Shown here: piece by piece, positions 37,313 to 46,422 of the stretch
How positions within the stretch are numbered: the first letter of the stretch is position 1
Layout: every line of letters starts with the position of its first letter
NCBI RefSeq assembly: GCF_900106015.1
Contig: NZ_LT629797.1
Location: forward strand, 1,426,001 to 1,490,000
Direction: 5' to 3'
Length of the DNA stretch: 64,000 nucleotides
Source: Pseudomonas sihuiensis
Lineage (GTDB): Bacteria > Pseudomonadota > Gammaproteobacteria > Pseudomonadales > Pseudomonadaceae
The notes under the pieces: model-generated
Told to the model about the DNA's origin: nothing
Databases searched by the model: none
What the model saw: only the letters and a program-made list of their open reading frames with translations
Program-made: the position numbers and the translations under genes

Positions 37313-38350
37313 GTGAAGAAAACCCTGTTCGCCCTGCCTTTACTGATCGTTGCCGGCCTGGCGTTGATGCTTTACCTGCAACCCGGACACCAACCGACCC
37401 AATTCACGCCTCCCGCCGCCACTGCCACGCCTACGCAGCCCGGGCCGGCGCCGGCGCCGGCTGCAGAGGCCTTAACACCGACCAGCCAAGACACACAGAA
37501 GAAGGCCACGACGCTGGCCCTGCCCAGCTCCTTCGTCGGCACCGAAGTCGACGGCAGCTTTCGCGTGGACGCTGCCGGCAATCTGATCATCAGCGAAGAC
37601 ATCCGCCGGATCTTCGATTACTTCCTCGCCAGCATCGGCGAAGAAAGCCTGGATGCCAGCGTGTTACGTCTGCGCAACTACATCGACAGCCAATTGCAGG
37701 AACCTGCACGGGCCCGCGCGCAAGCACTGCTGGAGCAATACCTGAGCTACAAGCGTGAGCTGGTGCTGCTGGAGCGCGACCTGCCGCAATTGGCCAGCCT
37801 GGATGCCATGCGCCAGCGCGAGACCGCCGTGCAGGCCCTGCGCGCAAGACTGTTCGACAGCGAAACCTACCAGGCCTTCTTCGCCCGTGAGGAAGGCTAC
37901 AACCGCTTCACCCTGGAGCGCCTGGCCATACAGCACGACAGCACAATGAGCGCAGAGGAAAAAGGCGTTGCCGTCGACCGCCTGCGCGCATCCCTGCCTG
38001 AAGAGCTGCAGGACGCCGTACTGCCGCAACTGCAGCAGGAACTGCGGCAGCACACCGCACGCCTGCAGGCCGAAGGCGCCAGCGCGGCGCAGATCCGCCA
38101 GATGCGTCAGCAGTTGGTAGGCGCCGAAGCCACCACGCGCCTGGAGGCGCTGGATAGCCAACGACAGAGTTGGCAGCGGCGTCTGGATGACTACATCACT
38201 GCCAAGGCGAAGATTCAGGTCAATGAGGGACTCAGCAGTGGCGACAAGCGCGCGGCGATCGAGGCGCTGGCTGCAGAACGTTTCGATGAGCGTGAACGCC
38301 TGCGCCTGGAAGCCGCCGAGCAATTGGCGGCGGCCAACAAGAAGCAGTAG
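37313..38350 (+). CDS. lifO: Lipase-specific foldase (Lif, lipase chaperone)
   Basis: 345 aa from a GTG start. An N-terminal anchor ([18 protein letters not shown]) is followed by a Pro/Ala/Thr-rich flexible linker (about 28-65). The helical catalytic part begins with the foldase motif [16 protein letters not shown] (RxxFDY). It stays in the inner membrane and folds LipA in the periplasm. Only 3 bases separate its stop from the convergent gntR stop, with no terminator visible. Confidence 0.94.
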   Translation: MKKTLFALPLLIVAGLALMLYLQPGHQPTQFTPPAATATPTQPGPAPAPAAEALTPTSQDTQKKATTLALPSSFVGTEVDGSFRVDAAGNLIISEDIRRIFDYFLASIGEESLDASVLRLRNYIDSQLQEPARARAQALLEQYLSYKRELVLLERDLPQLASLDAMRQRETAVQALRARLFDSETYQAFFAREEGYNRFTLERLAIQHDSTMSAEEKGVAVDRLRASLPEELQDAVLPQLQQELRQHTARLQAEGASAAQIRQMRQQLVGAEATTRLEALDSQRQSWQRRLDDYITAKAKIQVNEGLSSGDKRAAIEALAAERFDERERLRLEAAEQLAAANKKQ

Positions 38351-38353
38351 GTC

Positions 38354-39373
38354 TCAGGCGCTGTCGCGCATCACCAGCTCGAAGCCGACGTCGATGCAGT
38401 GCTGCTCCGGCGTTTCGCCACGCATCAGCGCCAGCAGCATGTTCGCCGCCAGCTCACCGACACGACCACGGGTGGTACGCACGGTACTCAAGGCCGGATG
38501 CATCCAGGCTGCGGCTGGCAAATCGTTGAAACCGGCGATGGCCAGGCGTCCCGGCACGTCCAGACCCAACTGACGCGCGCGGAACAGCGCGCCCATGGCC
38601 AGGTCGTCGTTGTTGAAGAACACCGCATCGATCTGCGGCTGCTGCGCCAGCAGGCGATCGAGCAACTCGGCGCCCAAGCCGATGGATGACAACTGCGGTG
38701 TCAGCAATTCCAGCGCCGGATCATGTCGATTGAGGTAGCGCATCACCTGTCGGTAGCCTTCTGCACGCTGCAAGGTGCGTGGGTCAAGCTGCGCTGCGGC
38801 GAAGGCGATATGGCGGTAACCACGCTGCACCAGGGCACGGGTCATCGCAGCGCCAGCTTCGACCTGAGAGAAGCCGACGCAGTAATCCTCCGGCTCCTCG
38901 CTCAGCTCCATCAACGTCACCAATGGGCAACTGCTGGCGCCGAGGATTTCGCGCGCCGCGTCGCTGCGCTCGAAACCCGTAAGCAGCAGGCCAGCTGGCT
39001 GGTGCGCCAGATAGGAACGCAACAGACGCTCATCCTCCTCGACCCGGTAATGACTGACGCCGATCATCATTTCGAAGCCGGCCGGCATCAGCACCCGCTG
39101 GATGGCCTCCACGGTATCGACGAACACCGAGTTCGACAGCGACGGGATCACCACAGCCACCAGGTTCGAGCGTGAACTGGCCAATGCCCGCGCTGCCGGA
39201 TTGGGCACGTAACCCAGCGCCTGGGCCGCGCGCATCACCTGCTCGCGCAACGCATCGGACACCCGCCCCGGCTGCGACAGCGCGCGCGAGGCGGACATCA
39301 ACGAGCAGCCCGCGGCCTTGGCCACGTCGGACAAGGTGACACGTTCTGCGGACCGGCGACGGCGTTGGCTCAT
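38354..39373 (-). CDS. gntR: LacI-family repressor, GntR-like (gluconate regulator)
   Basis: 339 aa from the ATG at 39373. An N-terminal LacI helix-turn-helix (VTLSDVAKAAGCSLMSASRAL) with the hinge helix region NPAARALASSRSN is followed by a periplasmic-binding-like sugar domain. The sequence resembles GntR of pseudomonads, and the gene lies downstream of the gluconokinase-TRAP operon. It likely represses that operon by binding TAGCGCTA-type sites (43123-43134, 42480-42491), released by gluconate or 6-phosphogluconate. Confidence 0.85.
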   Translation of the reverse strand: MSQRRRRSAERVTLSDVAKAAGCSLMSASRALSQPGRVSDALREQVMRAAQALGYVPNPAARALASSRSNLVAVVIPSLSNSVFVDTVEAIQRVLMPAGFEMMIGVSHYRVEEDERLLRSYLAHQPAGLLLTGFERSDAAREILGASSCPLVTLMELSEEPEDYCVGFSQVEAGAAMTRALVQRGYRHIAFAAAQLDPRTLQRAEGYRQVMRYLNRHDPALELLTPQLSSIGLGAELLDRLLAQQPQIDAVFFNNDDLAMGALFRARQLGLDVPGRLAIAGFNDLPAAAWMHPALSTVRTTRGRVGELAANMLLALMRGETPEQHCIDVGFELVMRDSA

Positions 39374-39550
39374 AGCGCCTCCAATGATTTCAGCGGCCGA
39401 TTCTACCAGCCCCGCCGGGGAATAAAGCGCGGGACACGCCGCCCGGGGTAACGCCACCATGCAAGGAGCGATACCACCTGCGTGCCCCGCGAAACTGCGA
39501 ACCTGCCCAGAATCAGCGGCGCACTGGTCGGGCCGGTCCTGGGCAAGCCC

Positions 39551-40564
39551 TTATAGAGCGGCCTTTTCGGCCTCAGTCTGCACCTGATCGAACAGTTGCT
39601 GACCGACTGTGTCGACGACCTTCTGGATCGCCGGTGTGGCCTGCTCACGCATGCGCTGCACTTCGGCCGCTTCCACTTCGTTGATCTGCATACCCTTGTC
39701 TTTCAGCTCGGCCAGGGCACGGGCTGCTTCCTCGCGGGTGTCCTTACGCTCGAAGTCACGCGCCTTCTTGGCCGCTTCCAGCAGGATGCTCTGCTCGGTC
39801 TGCGACAGGCCATCCCACCAGCGCTTGGACACGGTGACGATCCACGGGCTGTACACGTGGTTGGTCACCGTCAGGTACTTCTGCACCTCGTAGAACTTCG
39901 AGGAAAGAATGGTGTTGAAGGGGTTTTCCTGGCCGTCGACGGCCTTGGTCTCCAGCGCGGTGAACAGCTCGGAGAACGGCAGCGGCACGGCATTGGCGCC
40001 CATCAGCTTGAAGGTCTCGAGGAATACCGGATTGGGCATCACGCGCAGTTTGACGCCGGAGAAGTCCTCCAGCTTGCTGATCGGCCGCGTGTTGTTGGTC
40101 AGGTTGCGGAAGCCGTTCTCCCAGTACACCAAGCCGACCAGGCCCTTCTCCTCCAGCTTGTCCATGACCTGGCGGCCCACCGGGCCGTCGAGCACGGCAT
40201 CGGCCTGCTCGGCACTGCTGAACAGGAAAGGCGTGTCCCACACCGCCATTTCCTTGGTGATGCCCACCAGGGTCGCGGTGGAACCGACCATCATTTCCTG
40301 CGCGCCACCGATCAGCGCACTCTGCATCTGATCATCCGAGCCCAGGCTGGCGGAGCCGAAGGTGCGCACCTTGAGCTTGCCGTCGGAGGCCTTGGCCACC
40401 TCCTCGGCGAACAGCTTGGCCGCGCGGCCCTGATTGCTGTTCTCGTTGAGACCGTAACCGAAGCGGATCATGCGTGAGCGCACGTCATCGGCATGGGCGG
40501 TGAAACTGGCGAGCGGGCTGCACAGCATGGCAGCGGTGAGGATGGCGAGCAGTGGACGTTTCAT
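39551..40564 (-). CDS. TRAP transporter substrate-binding protein (DctP family)
   Basis: 337 aa. A signal peptide (1-25, ends TAHA) precedes a DctP domain with the conserved substrate-contact region FSGVKLRVMPNPVFLE (arginine that binds the carboxylate) and TALETKAVDGQENPFNTI. It captures an organic acid in the periplasm for the DctQM carrier. Gluconate is the likely substrate because the operon encodes gluconokinase and a GntR-like repressor. AACAATAA at 40577-40584 overlaps its leader just before the Shine-Dalgarno. Confidence 0.92.
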   Translation of the reverse strand: MKRPLLAILTAAMLCSPLASFTAHADDVRSRMIRFGYGLNENSNQGRAAKLFAEEVAKASDGKLKVRTFGSASLGSDDQMQSALIGGAQEMMVGSTATLVGITKEMAVWDTPFLFSSAEQADAVLDGPVGRQVMDKLEEKGLVGLVYWENGFRNLTNNTRPISKLEDFSGVKLRVMPNPVFLETFKLMGANAVPLPFSELFTALETKAVDGQENPFNTILSSKFYEVQKYLTVTNHVYSPWIVTVSKRWWDGLSQTEQSILLEAAKKARDFERKDTREEAARALAELKDKGMQINEVEAAEVQRMREQATPAIQKVVDTVGQQLFDQVQTEAEKAAL

Positions 40565-40576
40565 CGGGTCTACCTC

Positions 40577-40584
40577 TTATTGTT
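40577..40584 (-). promoter_or_regulatory. Putative Hfq/Crc A-rich site before dctP
   Basis: AACAATAA on the minus strand directly joins GAGGT, the Shine-Dalgarno sequence of the binding-protein gene. Confidence 0.5.
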
Positions 40585-40621
40585 GTGAATGATGTCGGCG
40601 CGCCAACGCCGCTGGGTCAAC

Positions 40622-41899
40622 TCAGCGCAACCAGGCCAGCGGCACGGTGACGATGGAGGGGAACGCCACCAGCAGCGCGACGATGATCAGGTAAATCAGG
40701 AAGAACGGCATGACGCCGCGCACCAGCACCTCCATGCGCAACTTGCCGATACCGCCGACGACGTTGAGCACGGTGCCCACAGGCGGCGTGATCAGGCCGA
40801 TGGAGCCGATCAGCACGAACATCACGCCGAAGTACACCGGATCGACCCCAGCCTTGATCGCGATGGGCGCCAGCACTGGCGCCAGAATCAGGATGGTCGG
40901 CGTCAGGTCCAGCACCATGCCCACTGCGATCATCAGCAGCATGATCGCCAGTACCAGCAGTTTGGGGTGCTCGGCCAGCGGCCCGAGCATGGCGCCGATT
41001 TCGTCAGGCAACTGCGCCAGGGTAATCATGTAGGCCGAGACCGTGGCCGCGGCGCACAGGAACATCACCGACGCCGTGGTGCGACTGGCACGGGTCAGGG
41101 TCTCCATCAGGTCGCTCCAGCTCAGCTCGCGGTAGAGCAAGGTGGACACGGCCAGCGCGTACATGGCGGCTACCACGGCGGCCTCGGTGGGCGTGAAGAT
41201 ACCGAAGCGCAGACCGCCAACGATGATCACCGGCAGCATCAGGGCAGCGGCGCCGTCGATCAGCACGCGGCGACGCTCGGCAGCAGTGGCCTTGGGCGGC
41301 GTAGGCTCGGTGAAACCGCGAGCGATCAGCGTCCAGGCGACGATCAGGCCGGCGCCCATGATCAATCCCGGCACCAGACCGGCCATGAACAGCTGGCTGA
41401 TGGAGGTGTTGGTGACCACGCCATAGATCACGAACGGCATCGACGGCGGAATGATCGGCGCGATGATGCCGCCAGCGGCTACCAGGCCCGCCGAGGAATG
41501 CACCGGATAACCGCGCTGACGCATCATCGGCAACAGCAAGGTGGCGAGCGCAGCAGTATCGGCCAGTGCCGAACCGGACATGCTGGCCAGCAGCACGGCG
41601 GCCGCAATGGCAACGTAGCCGAGGCCACCGCGCAGGTGGCCAAAGTAGGCCTGCGCCATGGCGATGATGCGCCGGGAAATGCCGCCGGCGTTCATCAGCT
41701 CGCCGGCCAGGATGAAGAACGGCACCGCCAGCAGCGGGAAGCTGTCAGCGCCGGCGAGCAGGTTCTGCGCCAGCAACTGCACGTCCCAGAAATCCAGGTA
41801 CCACATCAGTACGGCCGCAGTGAGGATCAGGGCGAAGGCGATGGGCATGCCGAATGCCATGAACCCCAGCAGGGAAGAAAGAAATACCGCGACAGTCAT
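40622..41899 (-). CDS. TRAP transporter large permease (DctM family)
   Basis: 425 aa, twelve or so hydrophobic helices, inner membrane. It begins VAVFLSSLLGFMAFGMPIAF, and has SGSALADTAALATLLLP and VGTVLNVVGGIGK as family stretches. It is the sodium-coupled translocation subunit, located between the fusion gene (49 bases upstream) and dctP (57 bases downstream). Confidence 0.94.
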   Translation of the reverse strand: MTVAVFLSSLLGFMAFGMPIAFALILTAAVLMWYLDFWDVQLLAQNLLAGADSFPLLAVPFFILAGELMNAGGISRRIIAMAQAYFGHLRGGLGYVAIAAAVLLASMSGSALADTAALATLLLPMMRQRGYPVHSSAGLVAAGGIIAPIIPPSMPFVIYGVVTNTSISQLFMAGLVPGLIMGAGLIVAWTLIARGFTEPTPPKATAAERRRVLIDGAAALMLPVIIVGGLRFGIFTPTEAAVVAAMYALAVSTLLYRELSWSDLMETLTRASRTTASVMFLCAAATVSAYMITLAQLPDEIGAMLGPLAEHPKLLVLAIMLLMIAVGMVLDLTPTILILAPVLAPIAIKAGVDPVYFGVMFVLIGSIGLITPPVGTVLNVVGGIGKLRMEVLVRGVMPFFLIYLIIVALLVAFPSIVTVPLAWLR

Positions 41900-41948
41900 C
41901 GACAGGTCCTCGCTGGGCAGTGCCCGTCTTGTTGGAATTGGGCCAGCA

Positions 41949-43070
41949 TCATTCGACGTGCGCCTGGGTCAGCGTCGCCTGCGGCGTACGCCGCCAGAGA
42001 TTGACCAACTGCACCACCGCCAGAATCGCCAGCACCAGCATGCTCGCCAGCACCGGCAGCATCGCCAGCACCACCGGATAACCGACCACGGTACTGACGT
42101 TGCCCCAGCCGAACTGCACCTGATTCCAGGCGCCCAAGGCCGAGAGCAGGCTCGCTCCTGCCACGAGAATCCAGCTCAGCGAATCCACCAGTCGCTGCGC
42201 CAGCAGCGGGAAGCGGTCGCGAATCATGCGGAAGGTCATCAGCTCGCCACGGCGCATACCAGAGGCCACACCGACGAAGACCAGCCAGACGAACGCCAGC
42301 CGTGAAAGCTCCTCGGCGCCCGGCCAGCCGGTGCCGAAGGCGTAGCGCAGCACCACGTTGGTGAACACCGCCACCACCATGAAGGCCATCAGCACCGCCA
42401 TCAGGCCATCGGTCAGGCGATCGAACATACGCGCCATGCGACCCTCATAGATCGGTTCGGCGCCTAGCTGGGCTGTTTGGTTAGCGCTATCAATTTCGCT
42501 ATCGAGCATATCCTGGGCCTGGCTCGACACGGCCTCCGCGGCTTCGCGACGAACCCAGGCCTGGATATCGGCCACCAACACTTGCCGCGACTGCTGCGCA
42601 TCGACGACTCGTACGTATGGCTCACCTGCCGGGCTTTCGAGGGTGGCGAACTGGCTGTCGACCAGCGAAGTCGGCATGAAATGTCCAGGCCGAGCACCGA
42701 CACGTTGCACCGCGGTGGCGTGATCGATATCCAGATGCACGAACTGCAACCCCGGAACCGCCTGACGCAGGCGCTCGCGGTAAGCGCGCTTGAGCGCCGA
42801 GCAGGCCAGCACGAAGCATTCACCTGCGGCCTGCGCGGCCAGCATCTGCTCGCACAGTGCATCCAGCCAGTGGCGACGGTCTTCGTCGCTCAGCGGGATG
42901 CCAGCGCGCATGCGCTCTACGTTTTCGGGAGGATGGAAATGATCGGCTTCGATATGGCGCCAACCGAGTGCGGTGGCGACCGCCTGGCTGATCTCGCTCT
43001 TGCCGGAGCCACTGACCCCCATGACCACCAGGGTGGTACGGGCAGGCAATGCGCAAGACTGCTGTTGCAT
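41949..43070 (-). CDS. gntK-dctQ: Gluconokinase fused to TRAP small permease (GntK-DctQ)
   Basis: 373 aa from the ATG at 43070, with GGAG 5 bases before it. Residues 12-177 are a complete gluconokinase: Walker A GVSGSGKS (18-25), EADHFHPPENVERM, LACSALKRAYRERLR, and ARPGHFMP. Residues about 178-211 are a linker (EAAEAVSSQAQDMLDSE ...). Residues 212-373 are a complete DctQ with four hydrophobic helices and VVLRYAFGTGWPGAEELSR. The kinase would sit on the cytosolic side, ready to phosphorylate gluconate as it enters. GAGGG before Met212 may also allow a separate DctQ. The frame is unbroken. Confidence 0.9.
   Translation of the reverse strand: MQQQSCALPARTTLVVMGVSGSGKSEISQAVATALGWRHIEADHFHPPENVERMRAGIPLSDEDRRHWLDALCEQMLAAQAAGECFVLACSALKRAYRERLRQAVPGLQFVHLDIDHATAVQRVGARPGHFMPTSLVDSQFATLESPAGEPYVRVVDAQQSRQVLVADIQAWVRREAAEAVSSQAQDMLDSEIDSANQTAQLGAEPIYEGRMARMFDRLTDGLMAVLMAFMVVAVFTNVVLRYAFGTGWPGAEELSRLAFVWLVFVGVASGMRRGELMTFRMIRDRFPLLAQRLVDSLSWILVAGASLLSALGAWNQVQFGWGNVSTVVGYPVVLAMLPVLASMLVLAILAVVQLVNLWRRTPQATLTQAHVE
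42480..42491. promoter_or_regulatory. GntR-type operator copy inside the fusion linker
   Basis: GTTAGCGCTATC is an exact copy of the 12-mer at 43123-43134 and contains the palindrome TAGCGCTA. It encodes residues 194-197 (DSAN) of the linker, 43 bases upstream of the internal ATG of the DctQ part. Confidence 0.5.
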
Positions 43071-43120
43071 GGGAACTCCATGGGCACCATCGAGGTGGCG
43101 CCGCTCATTGTTTGATCCGG

Positions 43121-43149
43121 ATGTTAGCGCTATCCAAATCATCCGACAA
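43121..43149 (-). promoter_or_regulatory. Predicted promoter of the gntK-dctQ operon with overlapping GntR operator
   Basis: Minus strand: TTGTCG (43144-43149), a 17-base spacer and TAACAT (43121-43126). The 12-mer GTTAGCGCTATC (43123-43134) with core TAGCGCTA overlaps the -10 box, the usual place for a LacI-type repressor. A TAGCGCT core is, as I recall, part of the P. aeruginosa GntR footprint. Confidence 0.65.
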
Positions 43150-43266
43150 GCCTCTTTCGGCAACATTTCGTAGAGCATTTCCGCTAATGGCTATCACCCA
43201 GCGCTGGTCCGCCGATGACTGACACGTTCAATATCGCCTACCTGCCCCAAGGGAGACATTTCGCTT

Positions 43267-45393
43267 ATGTACCGGCTGAGCCCCAGCTTCTGGCTGCCCG
43301 CATTGTTCCTGCCATTGACTGCACAGGCCGAAAACGCCACCTACCAGGCCGACCCACTGGTGGTCACCGGCAGCCGTTATCAGGCCAGCGGCTGGCAACT
43401 GCCCTTCTCGGTCAACCGCATCGATGCCGAACAAGCCACACTGGGCAAACCCGGCGTCAACCTCTCCGAAGCACTCGGCAGCGTTCCGGGACTGGTGGTG
43501 CAGAATCGGCAAAATTATGCGCAGGACCTGCAAATATCCTCACGCGGCTTTGGCGCCCGCTCGGCCTTCGGTATTCGTGGCATCAAGCTGCTGGCTGATG
43601 GTGTGCCGCTGTCCAATCCGGACGGGCAGGGCCAGGCGGCGACCTTCGACCTCGACACCCTGGAGCGCATCGAGGTCCTGCGCGGGCCATTCGCCAGCGT
43701 CTACGGCAGCAACTCCGGCGGTGTCATCCAGCTGTTCTCGCGCGATGGCGAAGGTGCCCCCAAGGTCGCGCTCGACACCTCCCAGGCCGCTTACGGCACC
43801 AGCCGTACCCGCGTCTCGGCCGAAGGCGGCAACGACAGAGCCGGTTTCATCATCAACCGCTCGCATTTCGAGACAGACGGTTACCGCGACCACAGCGGCG
43901 CCATCCTCGACAAGACCTTTGCCAAGCTGACCCTGTACCCGGATGACCTCAGCAAGCTCAGCCTGAGCTTCAGTGAACTGGATCAGAACGACACCCAGGA
44001 CCCGCAAGGGTTGACCTGGAGCGAAGTCAAAACCGACCGTCGCTCAGCCGCACCCAATGCACTGCTGTTCAACACTCGAAAGACGGTGGACCACCGCCAA
44101 CTCGGCCTTAACTACGAGCGCAGCTTTGTCGCAAGCACCTGGCAGAGCACGCTGTACAGCGGAACACGGCGGGTGATTCAGTACCAGTCGATTCCCGTAA
44201 CGGCGCAGGTTCCTCCCAGTAACCCAACTAGCCTTACCCACTCAGGTGGCGTGATTGATTTCGAGCGGCGCTTTCACGGCATTGGCAACCGCTTGATTCA
44301 ATCATTCAACCTGGGCAACAGCCTGCTGACAGTAACAACCGGCCTGGACTACGACTACTCGCGCGATGATCGCAAGGGCTACGAGAACTTCGTTGGCAGC
44401 GCTCTCGGTGTGAGAGGCAACCTGCGCCGTGACGAGCGTAACGAGGTCACCAGTCTGTCGCCCTATCTGCAGACGGCCTGGCAACTGGGCAAACTCGATT
44501 TGCAGGCTGGCCTGCGTTATAGCCACATCAAATTCGATGTAGATGATCGCTTTATCGTGGGCAACAACCTCGACGACAGCGGCTCGGTTACTTATCGCGA
44601 ACTGACACCGACTCTGGGCGTCAGCTATACCCTGCGCCAAAACCTGAACATTTACGCCAGTTGGGGCAAGGGGTTGGAGACGCCGACGCTCAATGAATTG
44701 TCTTACTCAGGCCCTGACAATACCTTTGGCTTCGACCTGAAGCCCGCGACCAGCGAACAATTCGAGATTGGTCTCAAAGCCCGTGTGGCTGAGGCCACCA
44801 ATCTGCAAGTGGCGCTGTTCCAGATCGATACCGACGACGAGCTGGTCGTAGCATCGGCCAGTGGTGGCCGCAACAGCTTCCAGAACGCGGCCCAAACCCG
44901 CCGCCGTGGCCTTGAGCTTTCCCTGGAAAGCCATCTGAGCGAAACCCTGCGCGCCAACCTCGCCTACACCCACATCGACGCCACTTACAGCAAGGATTTC
45001 ACCAGTCGTAATCAACTCGTAGAATCCGGCAAGCACATGCCAGGCATTCCCGCCAACACCCTGTATGGTGAACTCGCCTGGCAGCCGGTGGGCTGGTTCA
45101 GCACCGCAGTCGAAGGCCTATACCGCAGCAAGCTGTACGTCGAGGACAGCAATACTGCCAAGGCAGCGCCCAGCTATGCACTGTTCAACTGGCAGGCACG
45201 CTTCGAGCAGAAGGTCGGTGCAATGACTTTCAACCAGGTGCTACGCATCGACAACCTGTTGGATCGCGAGTACATCGGCTCGGTGATCGTGGCCAATGAC
45301 AATGGCAGCCCGGGCCCAGCAGGCCGCTATTACGAACCCGGCCCGGAGCGCGCCTGGTATGTCGGCGCGGGCGTGCAATACCAGTTCGATTGA
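43267..45393 (+). CDS. TonB-dependent outer-membrane receptor
   Basis: 708 aa. A signal peptide (1-21, ends AQA) is followed by a TonB-box-like DPLVVTGSR. Then come the plug domain (about 45-160; IRGIKLLADGVPLSNPDG, IEVLRGPFASVYGSNSGGVI) and a 22-strand beta barrel ending in aromatic F-D (YQFD). The closest recalled group is the siderophore receptors of the FecA/PupA-like class without an N-terminal signalling extension. The ligand is unknown; neighbours are not iron genes. AAGGGAG precedes the ATG by 11 bases. Confidence 0.92.
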   Translation: MYRLSPSFWLPALFLPLTAQAENATYQADPLVVTGSRYQASGWQLPFSVNRIDAEQATLGKPGVNLSEALGSVPGLVVQNRQNYAQDLQISSRGFGARSAFGIRGIKLLADGVPLSNPDGQGQAATFDLDTLERIEVLRGPFASVYGSNSGGVIQLFSRDGEGAPKVALDTSQAAYGTSRTRVSAEGGNDRAGFIINRSHFETDGYRDHSGAILDKTFAKLTLYPDDLSKLSLSFSELDQNDTQDPQGLTWSEVKTDRRSAAPNALLFNTRKTVDHRQLGLNYERSFVASTWQSTLYSGTRRVIQYQSIPVTAQVPPSNPTSLTHSGGVIDFERRFHGIGNRLIQSFNLGNSLLTVTTGLDYDYSRDDRKGYENFVGSALGVRGNLRRDERNEVTSLSPYLQTAWQLGKLDLQAGLRYSHIKFDVDDRFIVGNNLDDSGSVTYRELTPTLGVSYTLRQNLNIYASWGKGLETPTLNELSYSGPDNTFGFDLKPATSEQFEIGLKARVAEATNLQVALFQIDTDDELVVASASGGRNSFQNAAQTRRRGLELSLESHLSETLRANLAYTHIDATYSKDFTSRNQLVESGKHMPGIPANTLYGELAWQPVGWFSTAVEGLYRSKLYVEDSNTAKAAPSYALFNWQARFEQKVGAMTFNQVLRIDNLLDREYIGSVIVANDNGSPGPAGRYYEPGPERAWYVGAGVQYQFD

Positions 45394-45488
45394 GTCTGGC
45401 GAAACATGCGCGCATCCGATACTCGGCCCTGAGATCCTCTGCCCCACTTATGAGGTAAGGCGCCGGATACGCACGCGTTCAAAAACGA

Positions 45489-45514
45489 AAAAGGCCACCC
45501 GAAGGTGGCCTTTT
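45489..45514. terminator. Bidirectional terminator between the TonB receptor gene and sucD
   Basis: An 11-bp stem (AAAAGGCCACC / GGTGGCCTTTT) with loop CGAA. A-runs and T-runs flank both sides, so it can end transcription from both convergent genes. Confidence 0.9.
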
Positions 45515-45534
45515 CGCGAGCAGTCAGCGAAGGC

Positions 45535-46422
45535 TTAGGCCTTCTTGACTTCCCAACCGGTCAGCTCGGCCAGGGCCTTGCCGATGTCAGCCAGGGAACG
45601 CACGGTTTTCACGCCAGCGTCCTGCAGTGCAGCGAATTTCTCGTCTGCAGTGCCCTTGCCGCCGGAAATGATGGCGCCAGCATGGCCCATGCGCTTGCCC
45701 GCAGGTGCGGTAACACCGGCGATGTAGGAAACGACAGGCTTGGTCACGTTGGCCTTGATGTAGGCCGCAGCTTCTTCTTCAGCGGAACCGCCGATCTCAC
45801 CGATCATGACGATCGCTTCGGTCTGCGGGTCTTCCTGGAACAGCTTCAGGATATCGATGAAGTTGGAGCCCGGGATCGGGTCACCGCCGATGCCGACGCA
45901 GGTCGACTGGCCGAAGCCGGCGTCGGTGGTCTGCTTGACAGCTTCGTAGGTCAGGGTGCCGGAACGCGACACGATACCGACCTTGCCTGGCAGGTGGATG
46001 TGACCCGGCATGATGCCGATCTTGCACTCGCCCGGAGTGATCACGCCTGGGCAGTTCGGGCCGATCAGGGTCACGCCCAGCTCGTCGCACTTGACCTTGG
46101 CATCCAGCATGTCGAGGGTAGGAATGCCTTCGGTGATGCAGACGATCAGCTTGATGCCACCGAATGCAGCTTCCAGGATCGAGTCTTTGCAGAACGGAGC
46201 CGGAACGTAGATGACCGAAGCGTCAGCGCCAGTGGCTTCGACAGCTTCTTTCACAGTGTTGAACACTGGCAGGCCCAGGTGGGTAGTACCACCTTTTCCC
46301 GGAGTCACGCCGCCAACCATCTTGGTGCCGTAGGCGATGGCTTGTTCGGAGTGGAAAGTACCCTGCGAGCCGGTGAAGCCCTGGCAGATGACTTTGGTGT
46401 CTTTATTGATCAGGACGCTCAT
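45535..46422 (-). CDS. sucD: SucD, succinyl-CoA synthetase alpha subunit
   Basis: 295 aa. CoA-binding Rossmann domain ([18 protein letters not shown]) and ligase domain with the phosphorylated histidine in [11 protein letters not shown]. It is the last gene of the sdh-suc cluster. The start overlaps the sucC stop by one base (TAATG). Confidence 0.97.
   Translation of the reverse strand: MSVLINKDTKVICQGFTGSQGTFHSEQAIAYGTKMVGGVTPGKGGTTHLGLPVFNTVKEAVEATGADASVIYVPAPFCKDSILEAAFGGIKLIVCITEGIPTLDMLDAKVKCDELGVTLIGPNCPGVITPGECKIGIMPGHIHLPGKVGIVSRSGTLTYEAVKQTTDAGFGQSTCVGIGGDPIPGSNFIDILKLFQEDPQTEAIVMIGEIGGSAEEEAAAYIKANVTKPVVSYIAGVTAPAGKRMGHAGAIISGGKGTADEKFAALQDAGVKTVRSLADIGKALAELTGWEVKKA

Noticed and set aside
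40589..42004. 471-residue plus-strand frame opposite dctM
   Set aside because: Histidine- and glutamine-rich shadow of the hydrophobic dctM frame; not a gene.
41949..43070. Artefactual merging of gntK and dctQ by a frameshift
   Set aside because: Both domains and the linker are in one frame with normal codon use and no stop, so a frameshift is not needed. Only a missed stop codon could separate them, and none is in the sequence given.
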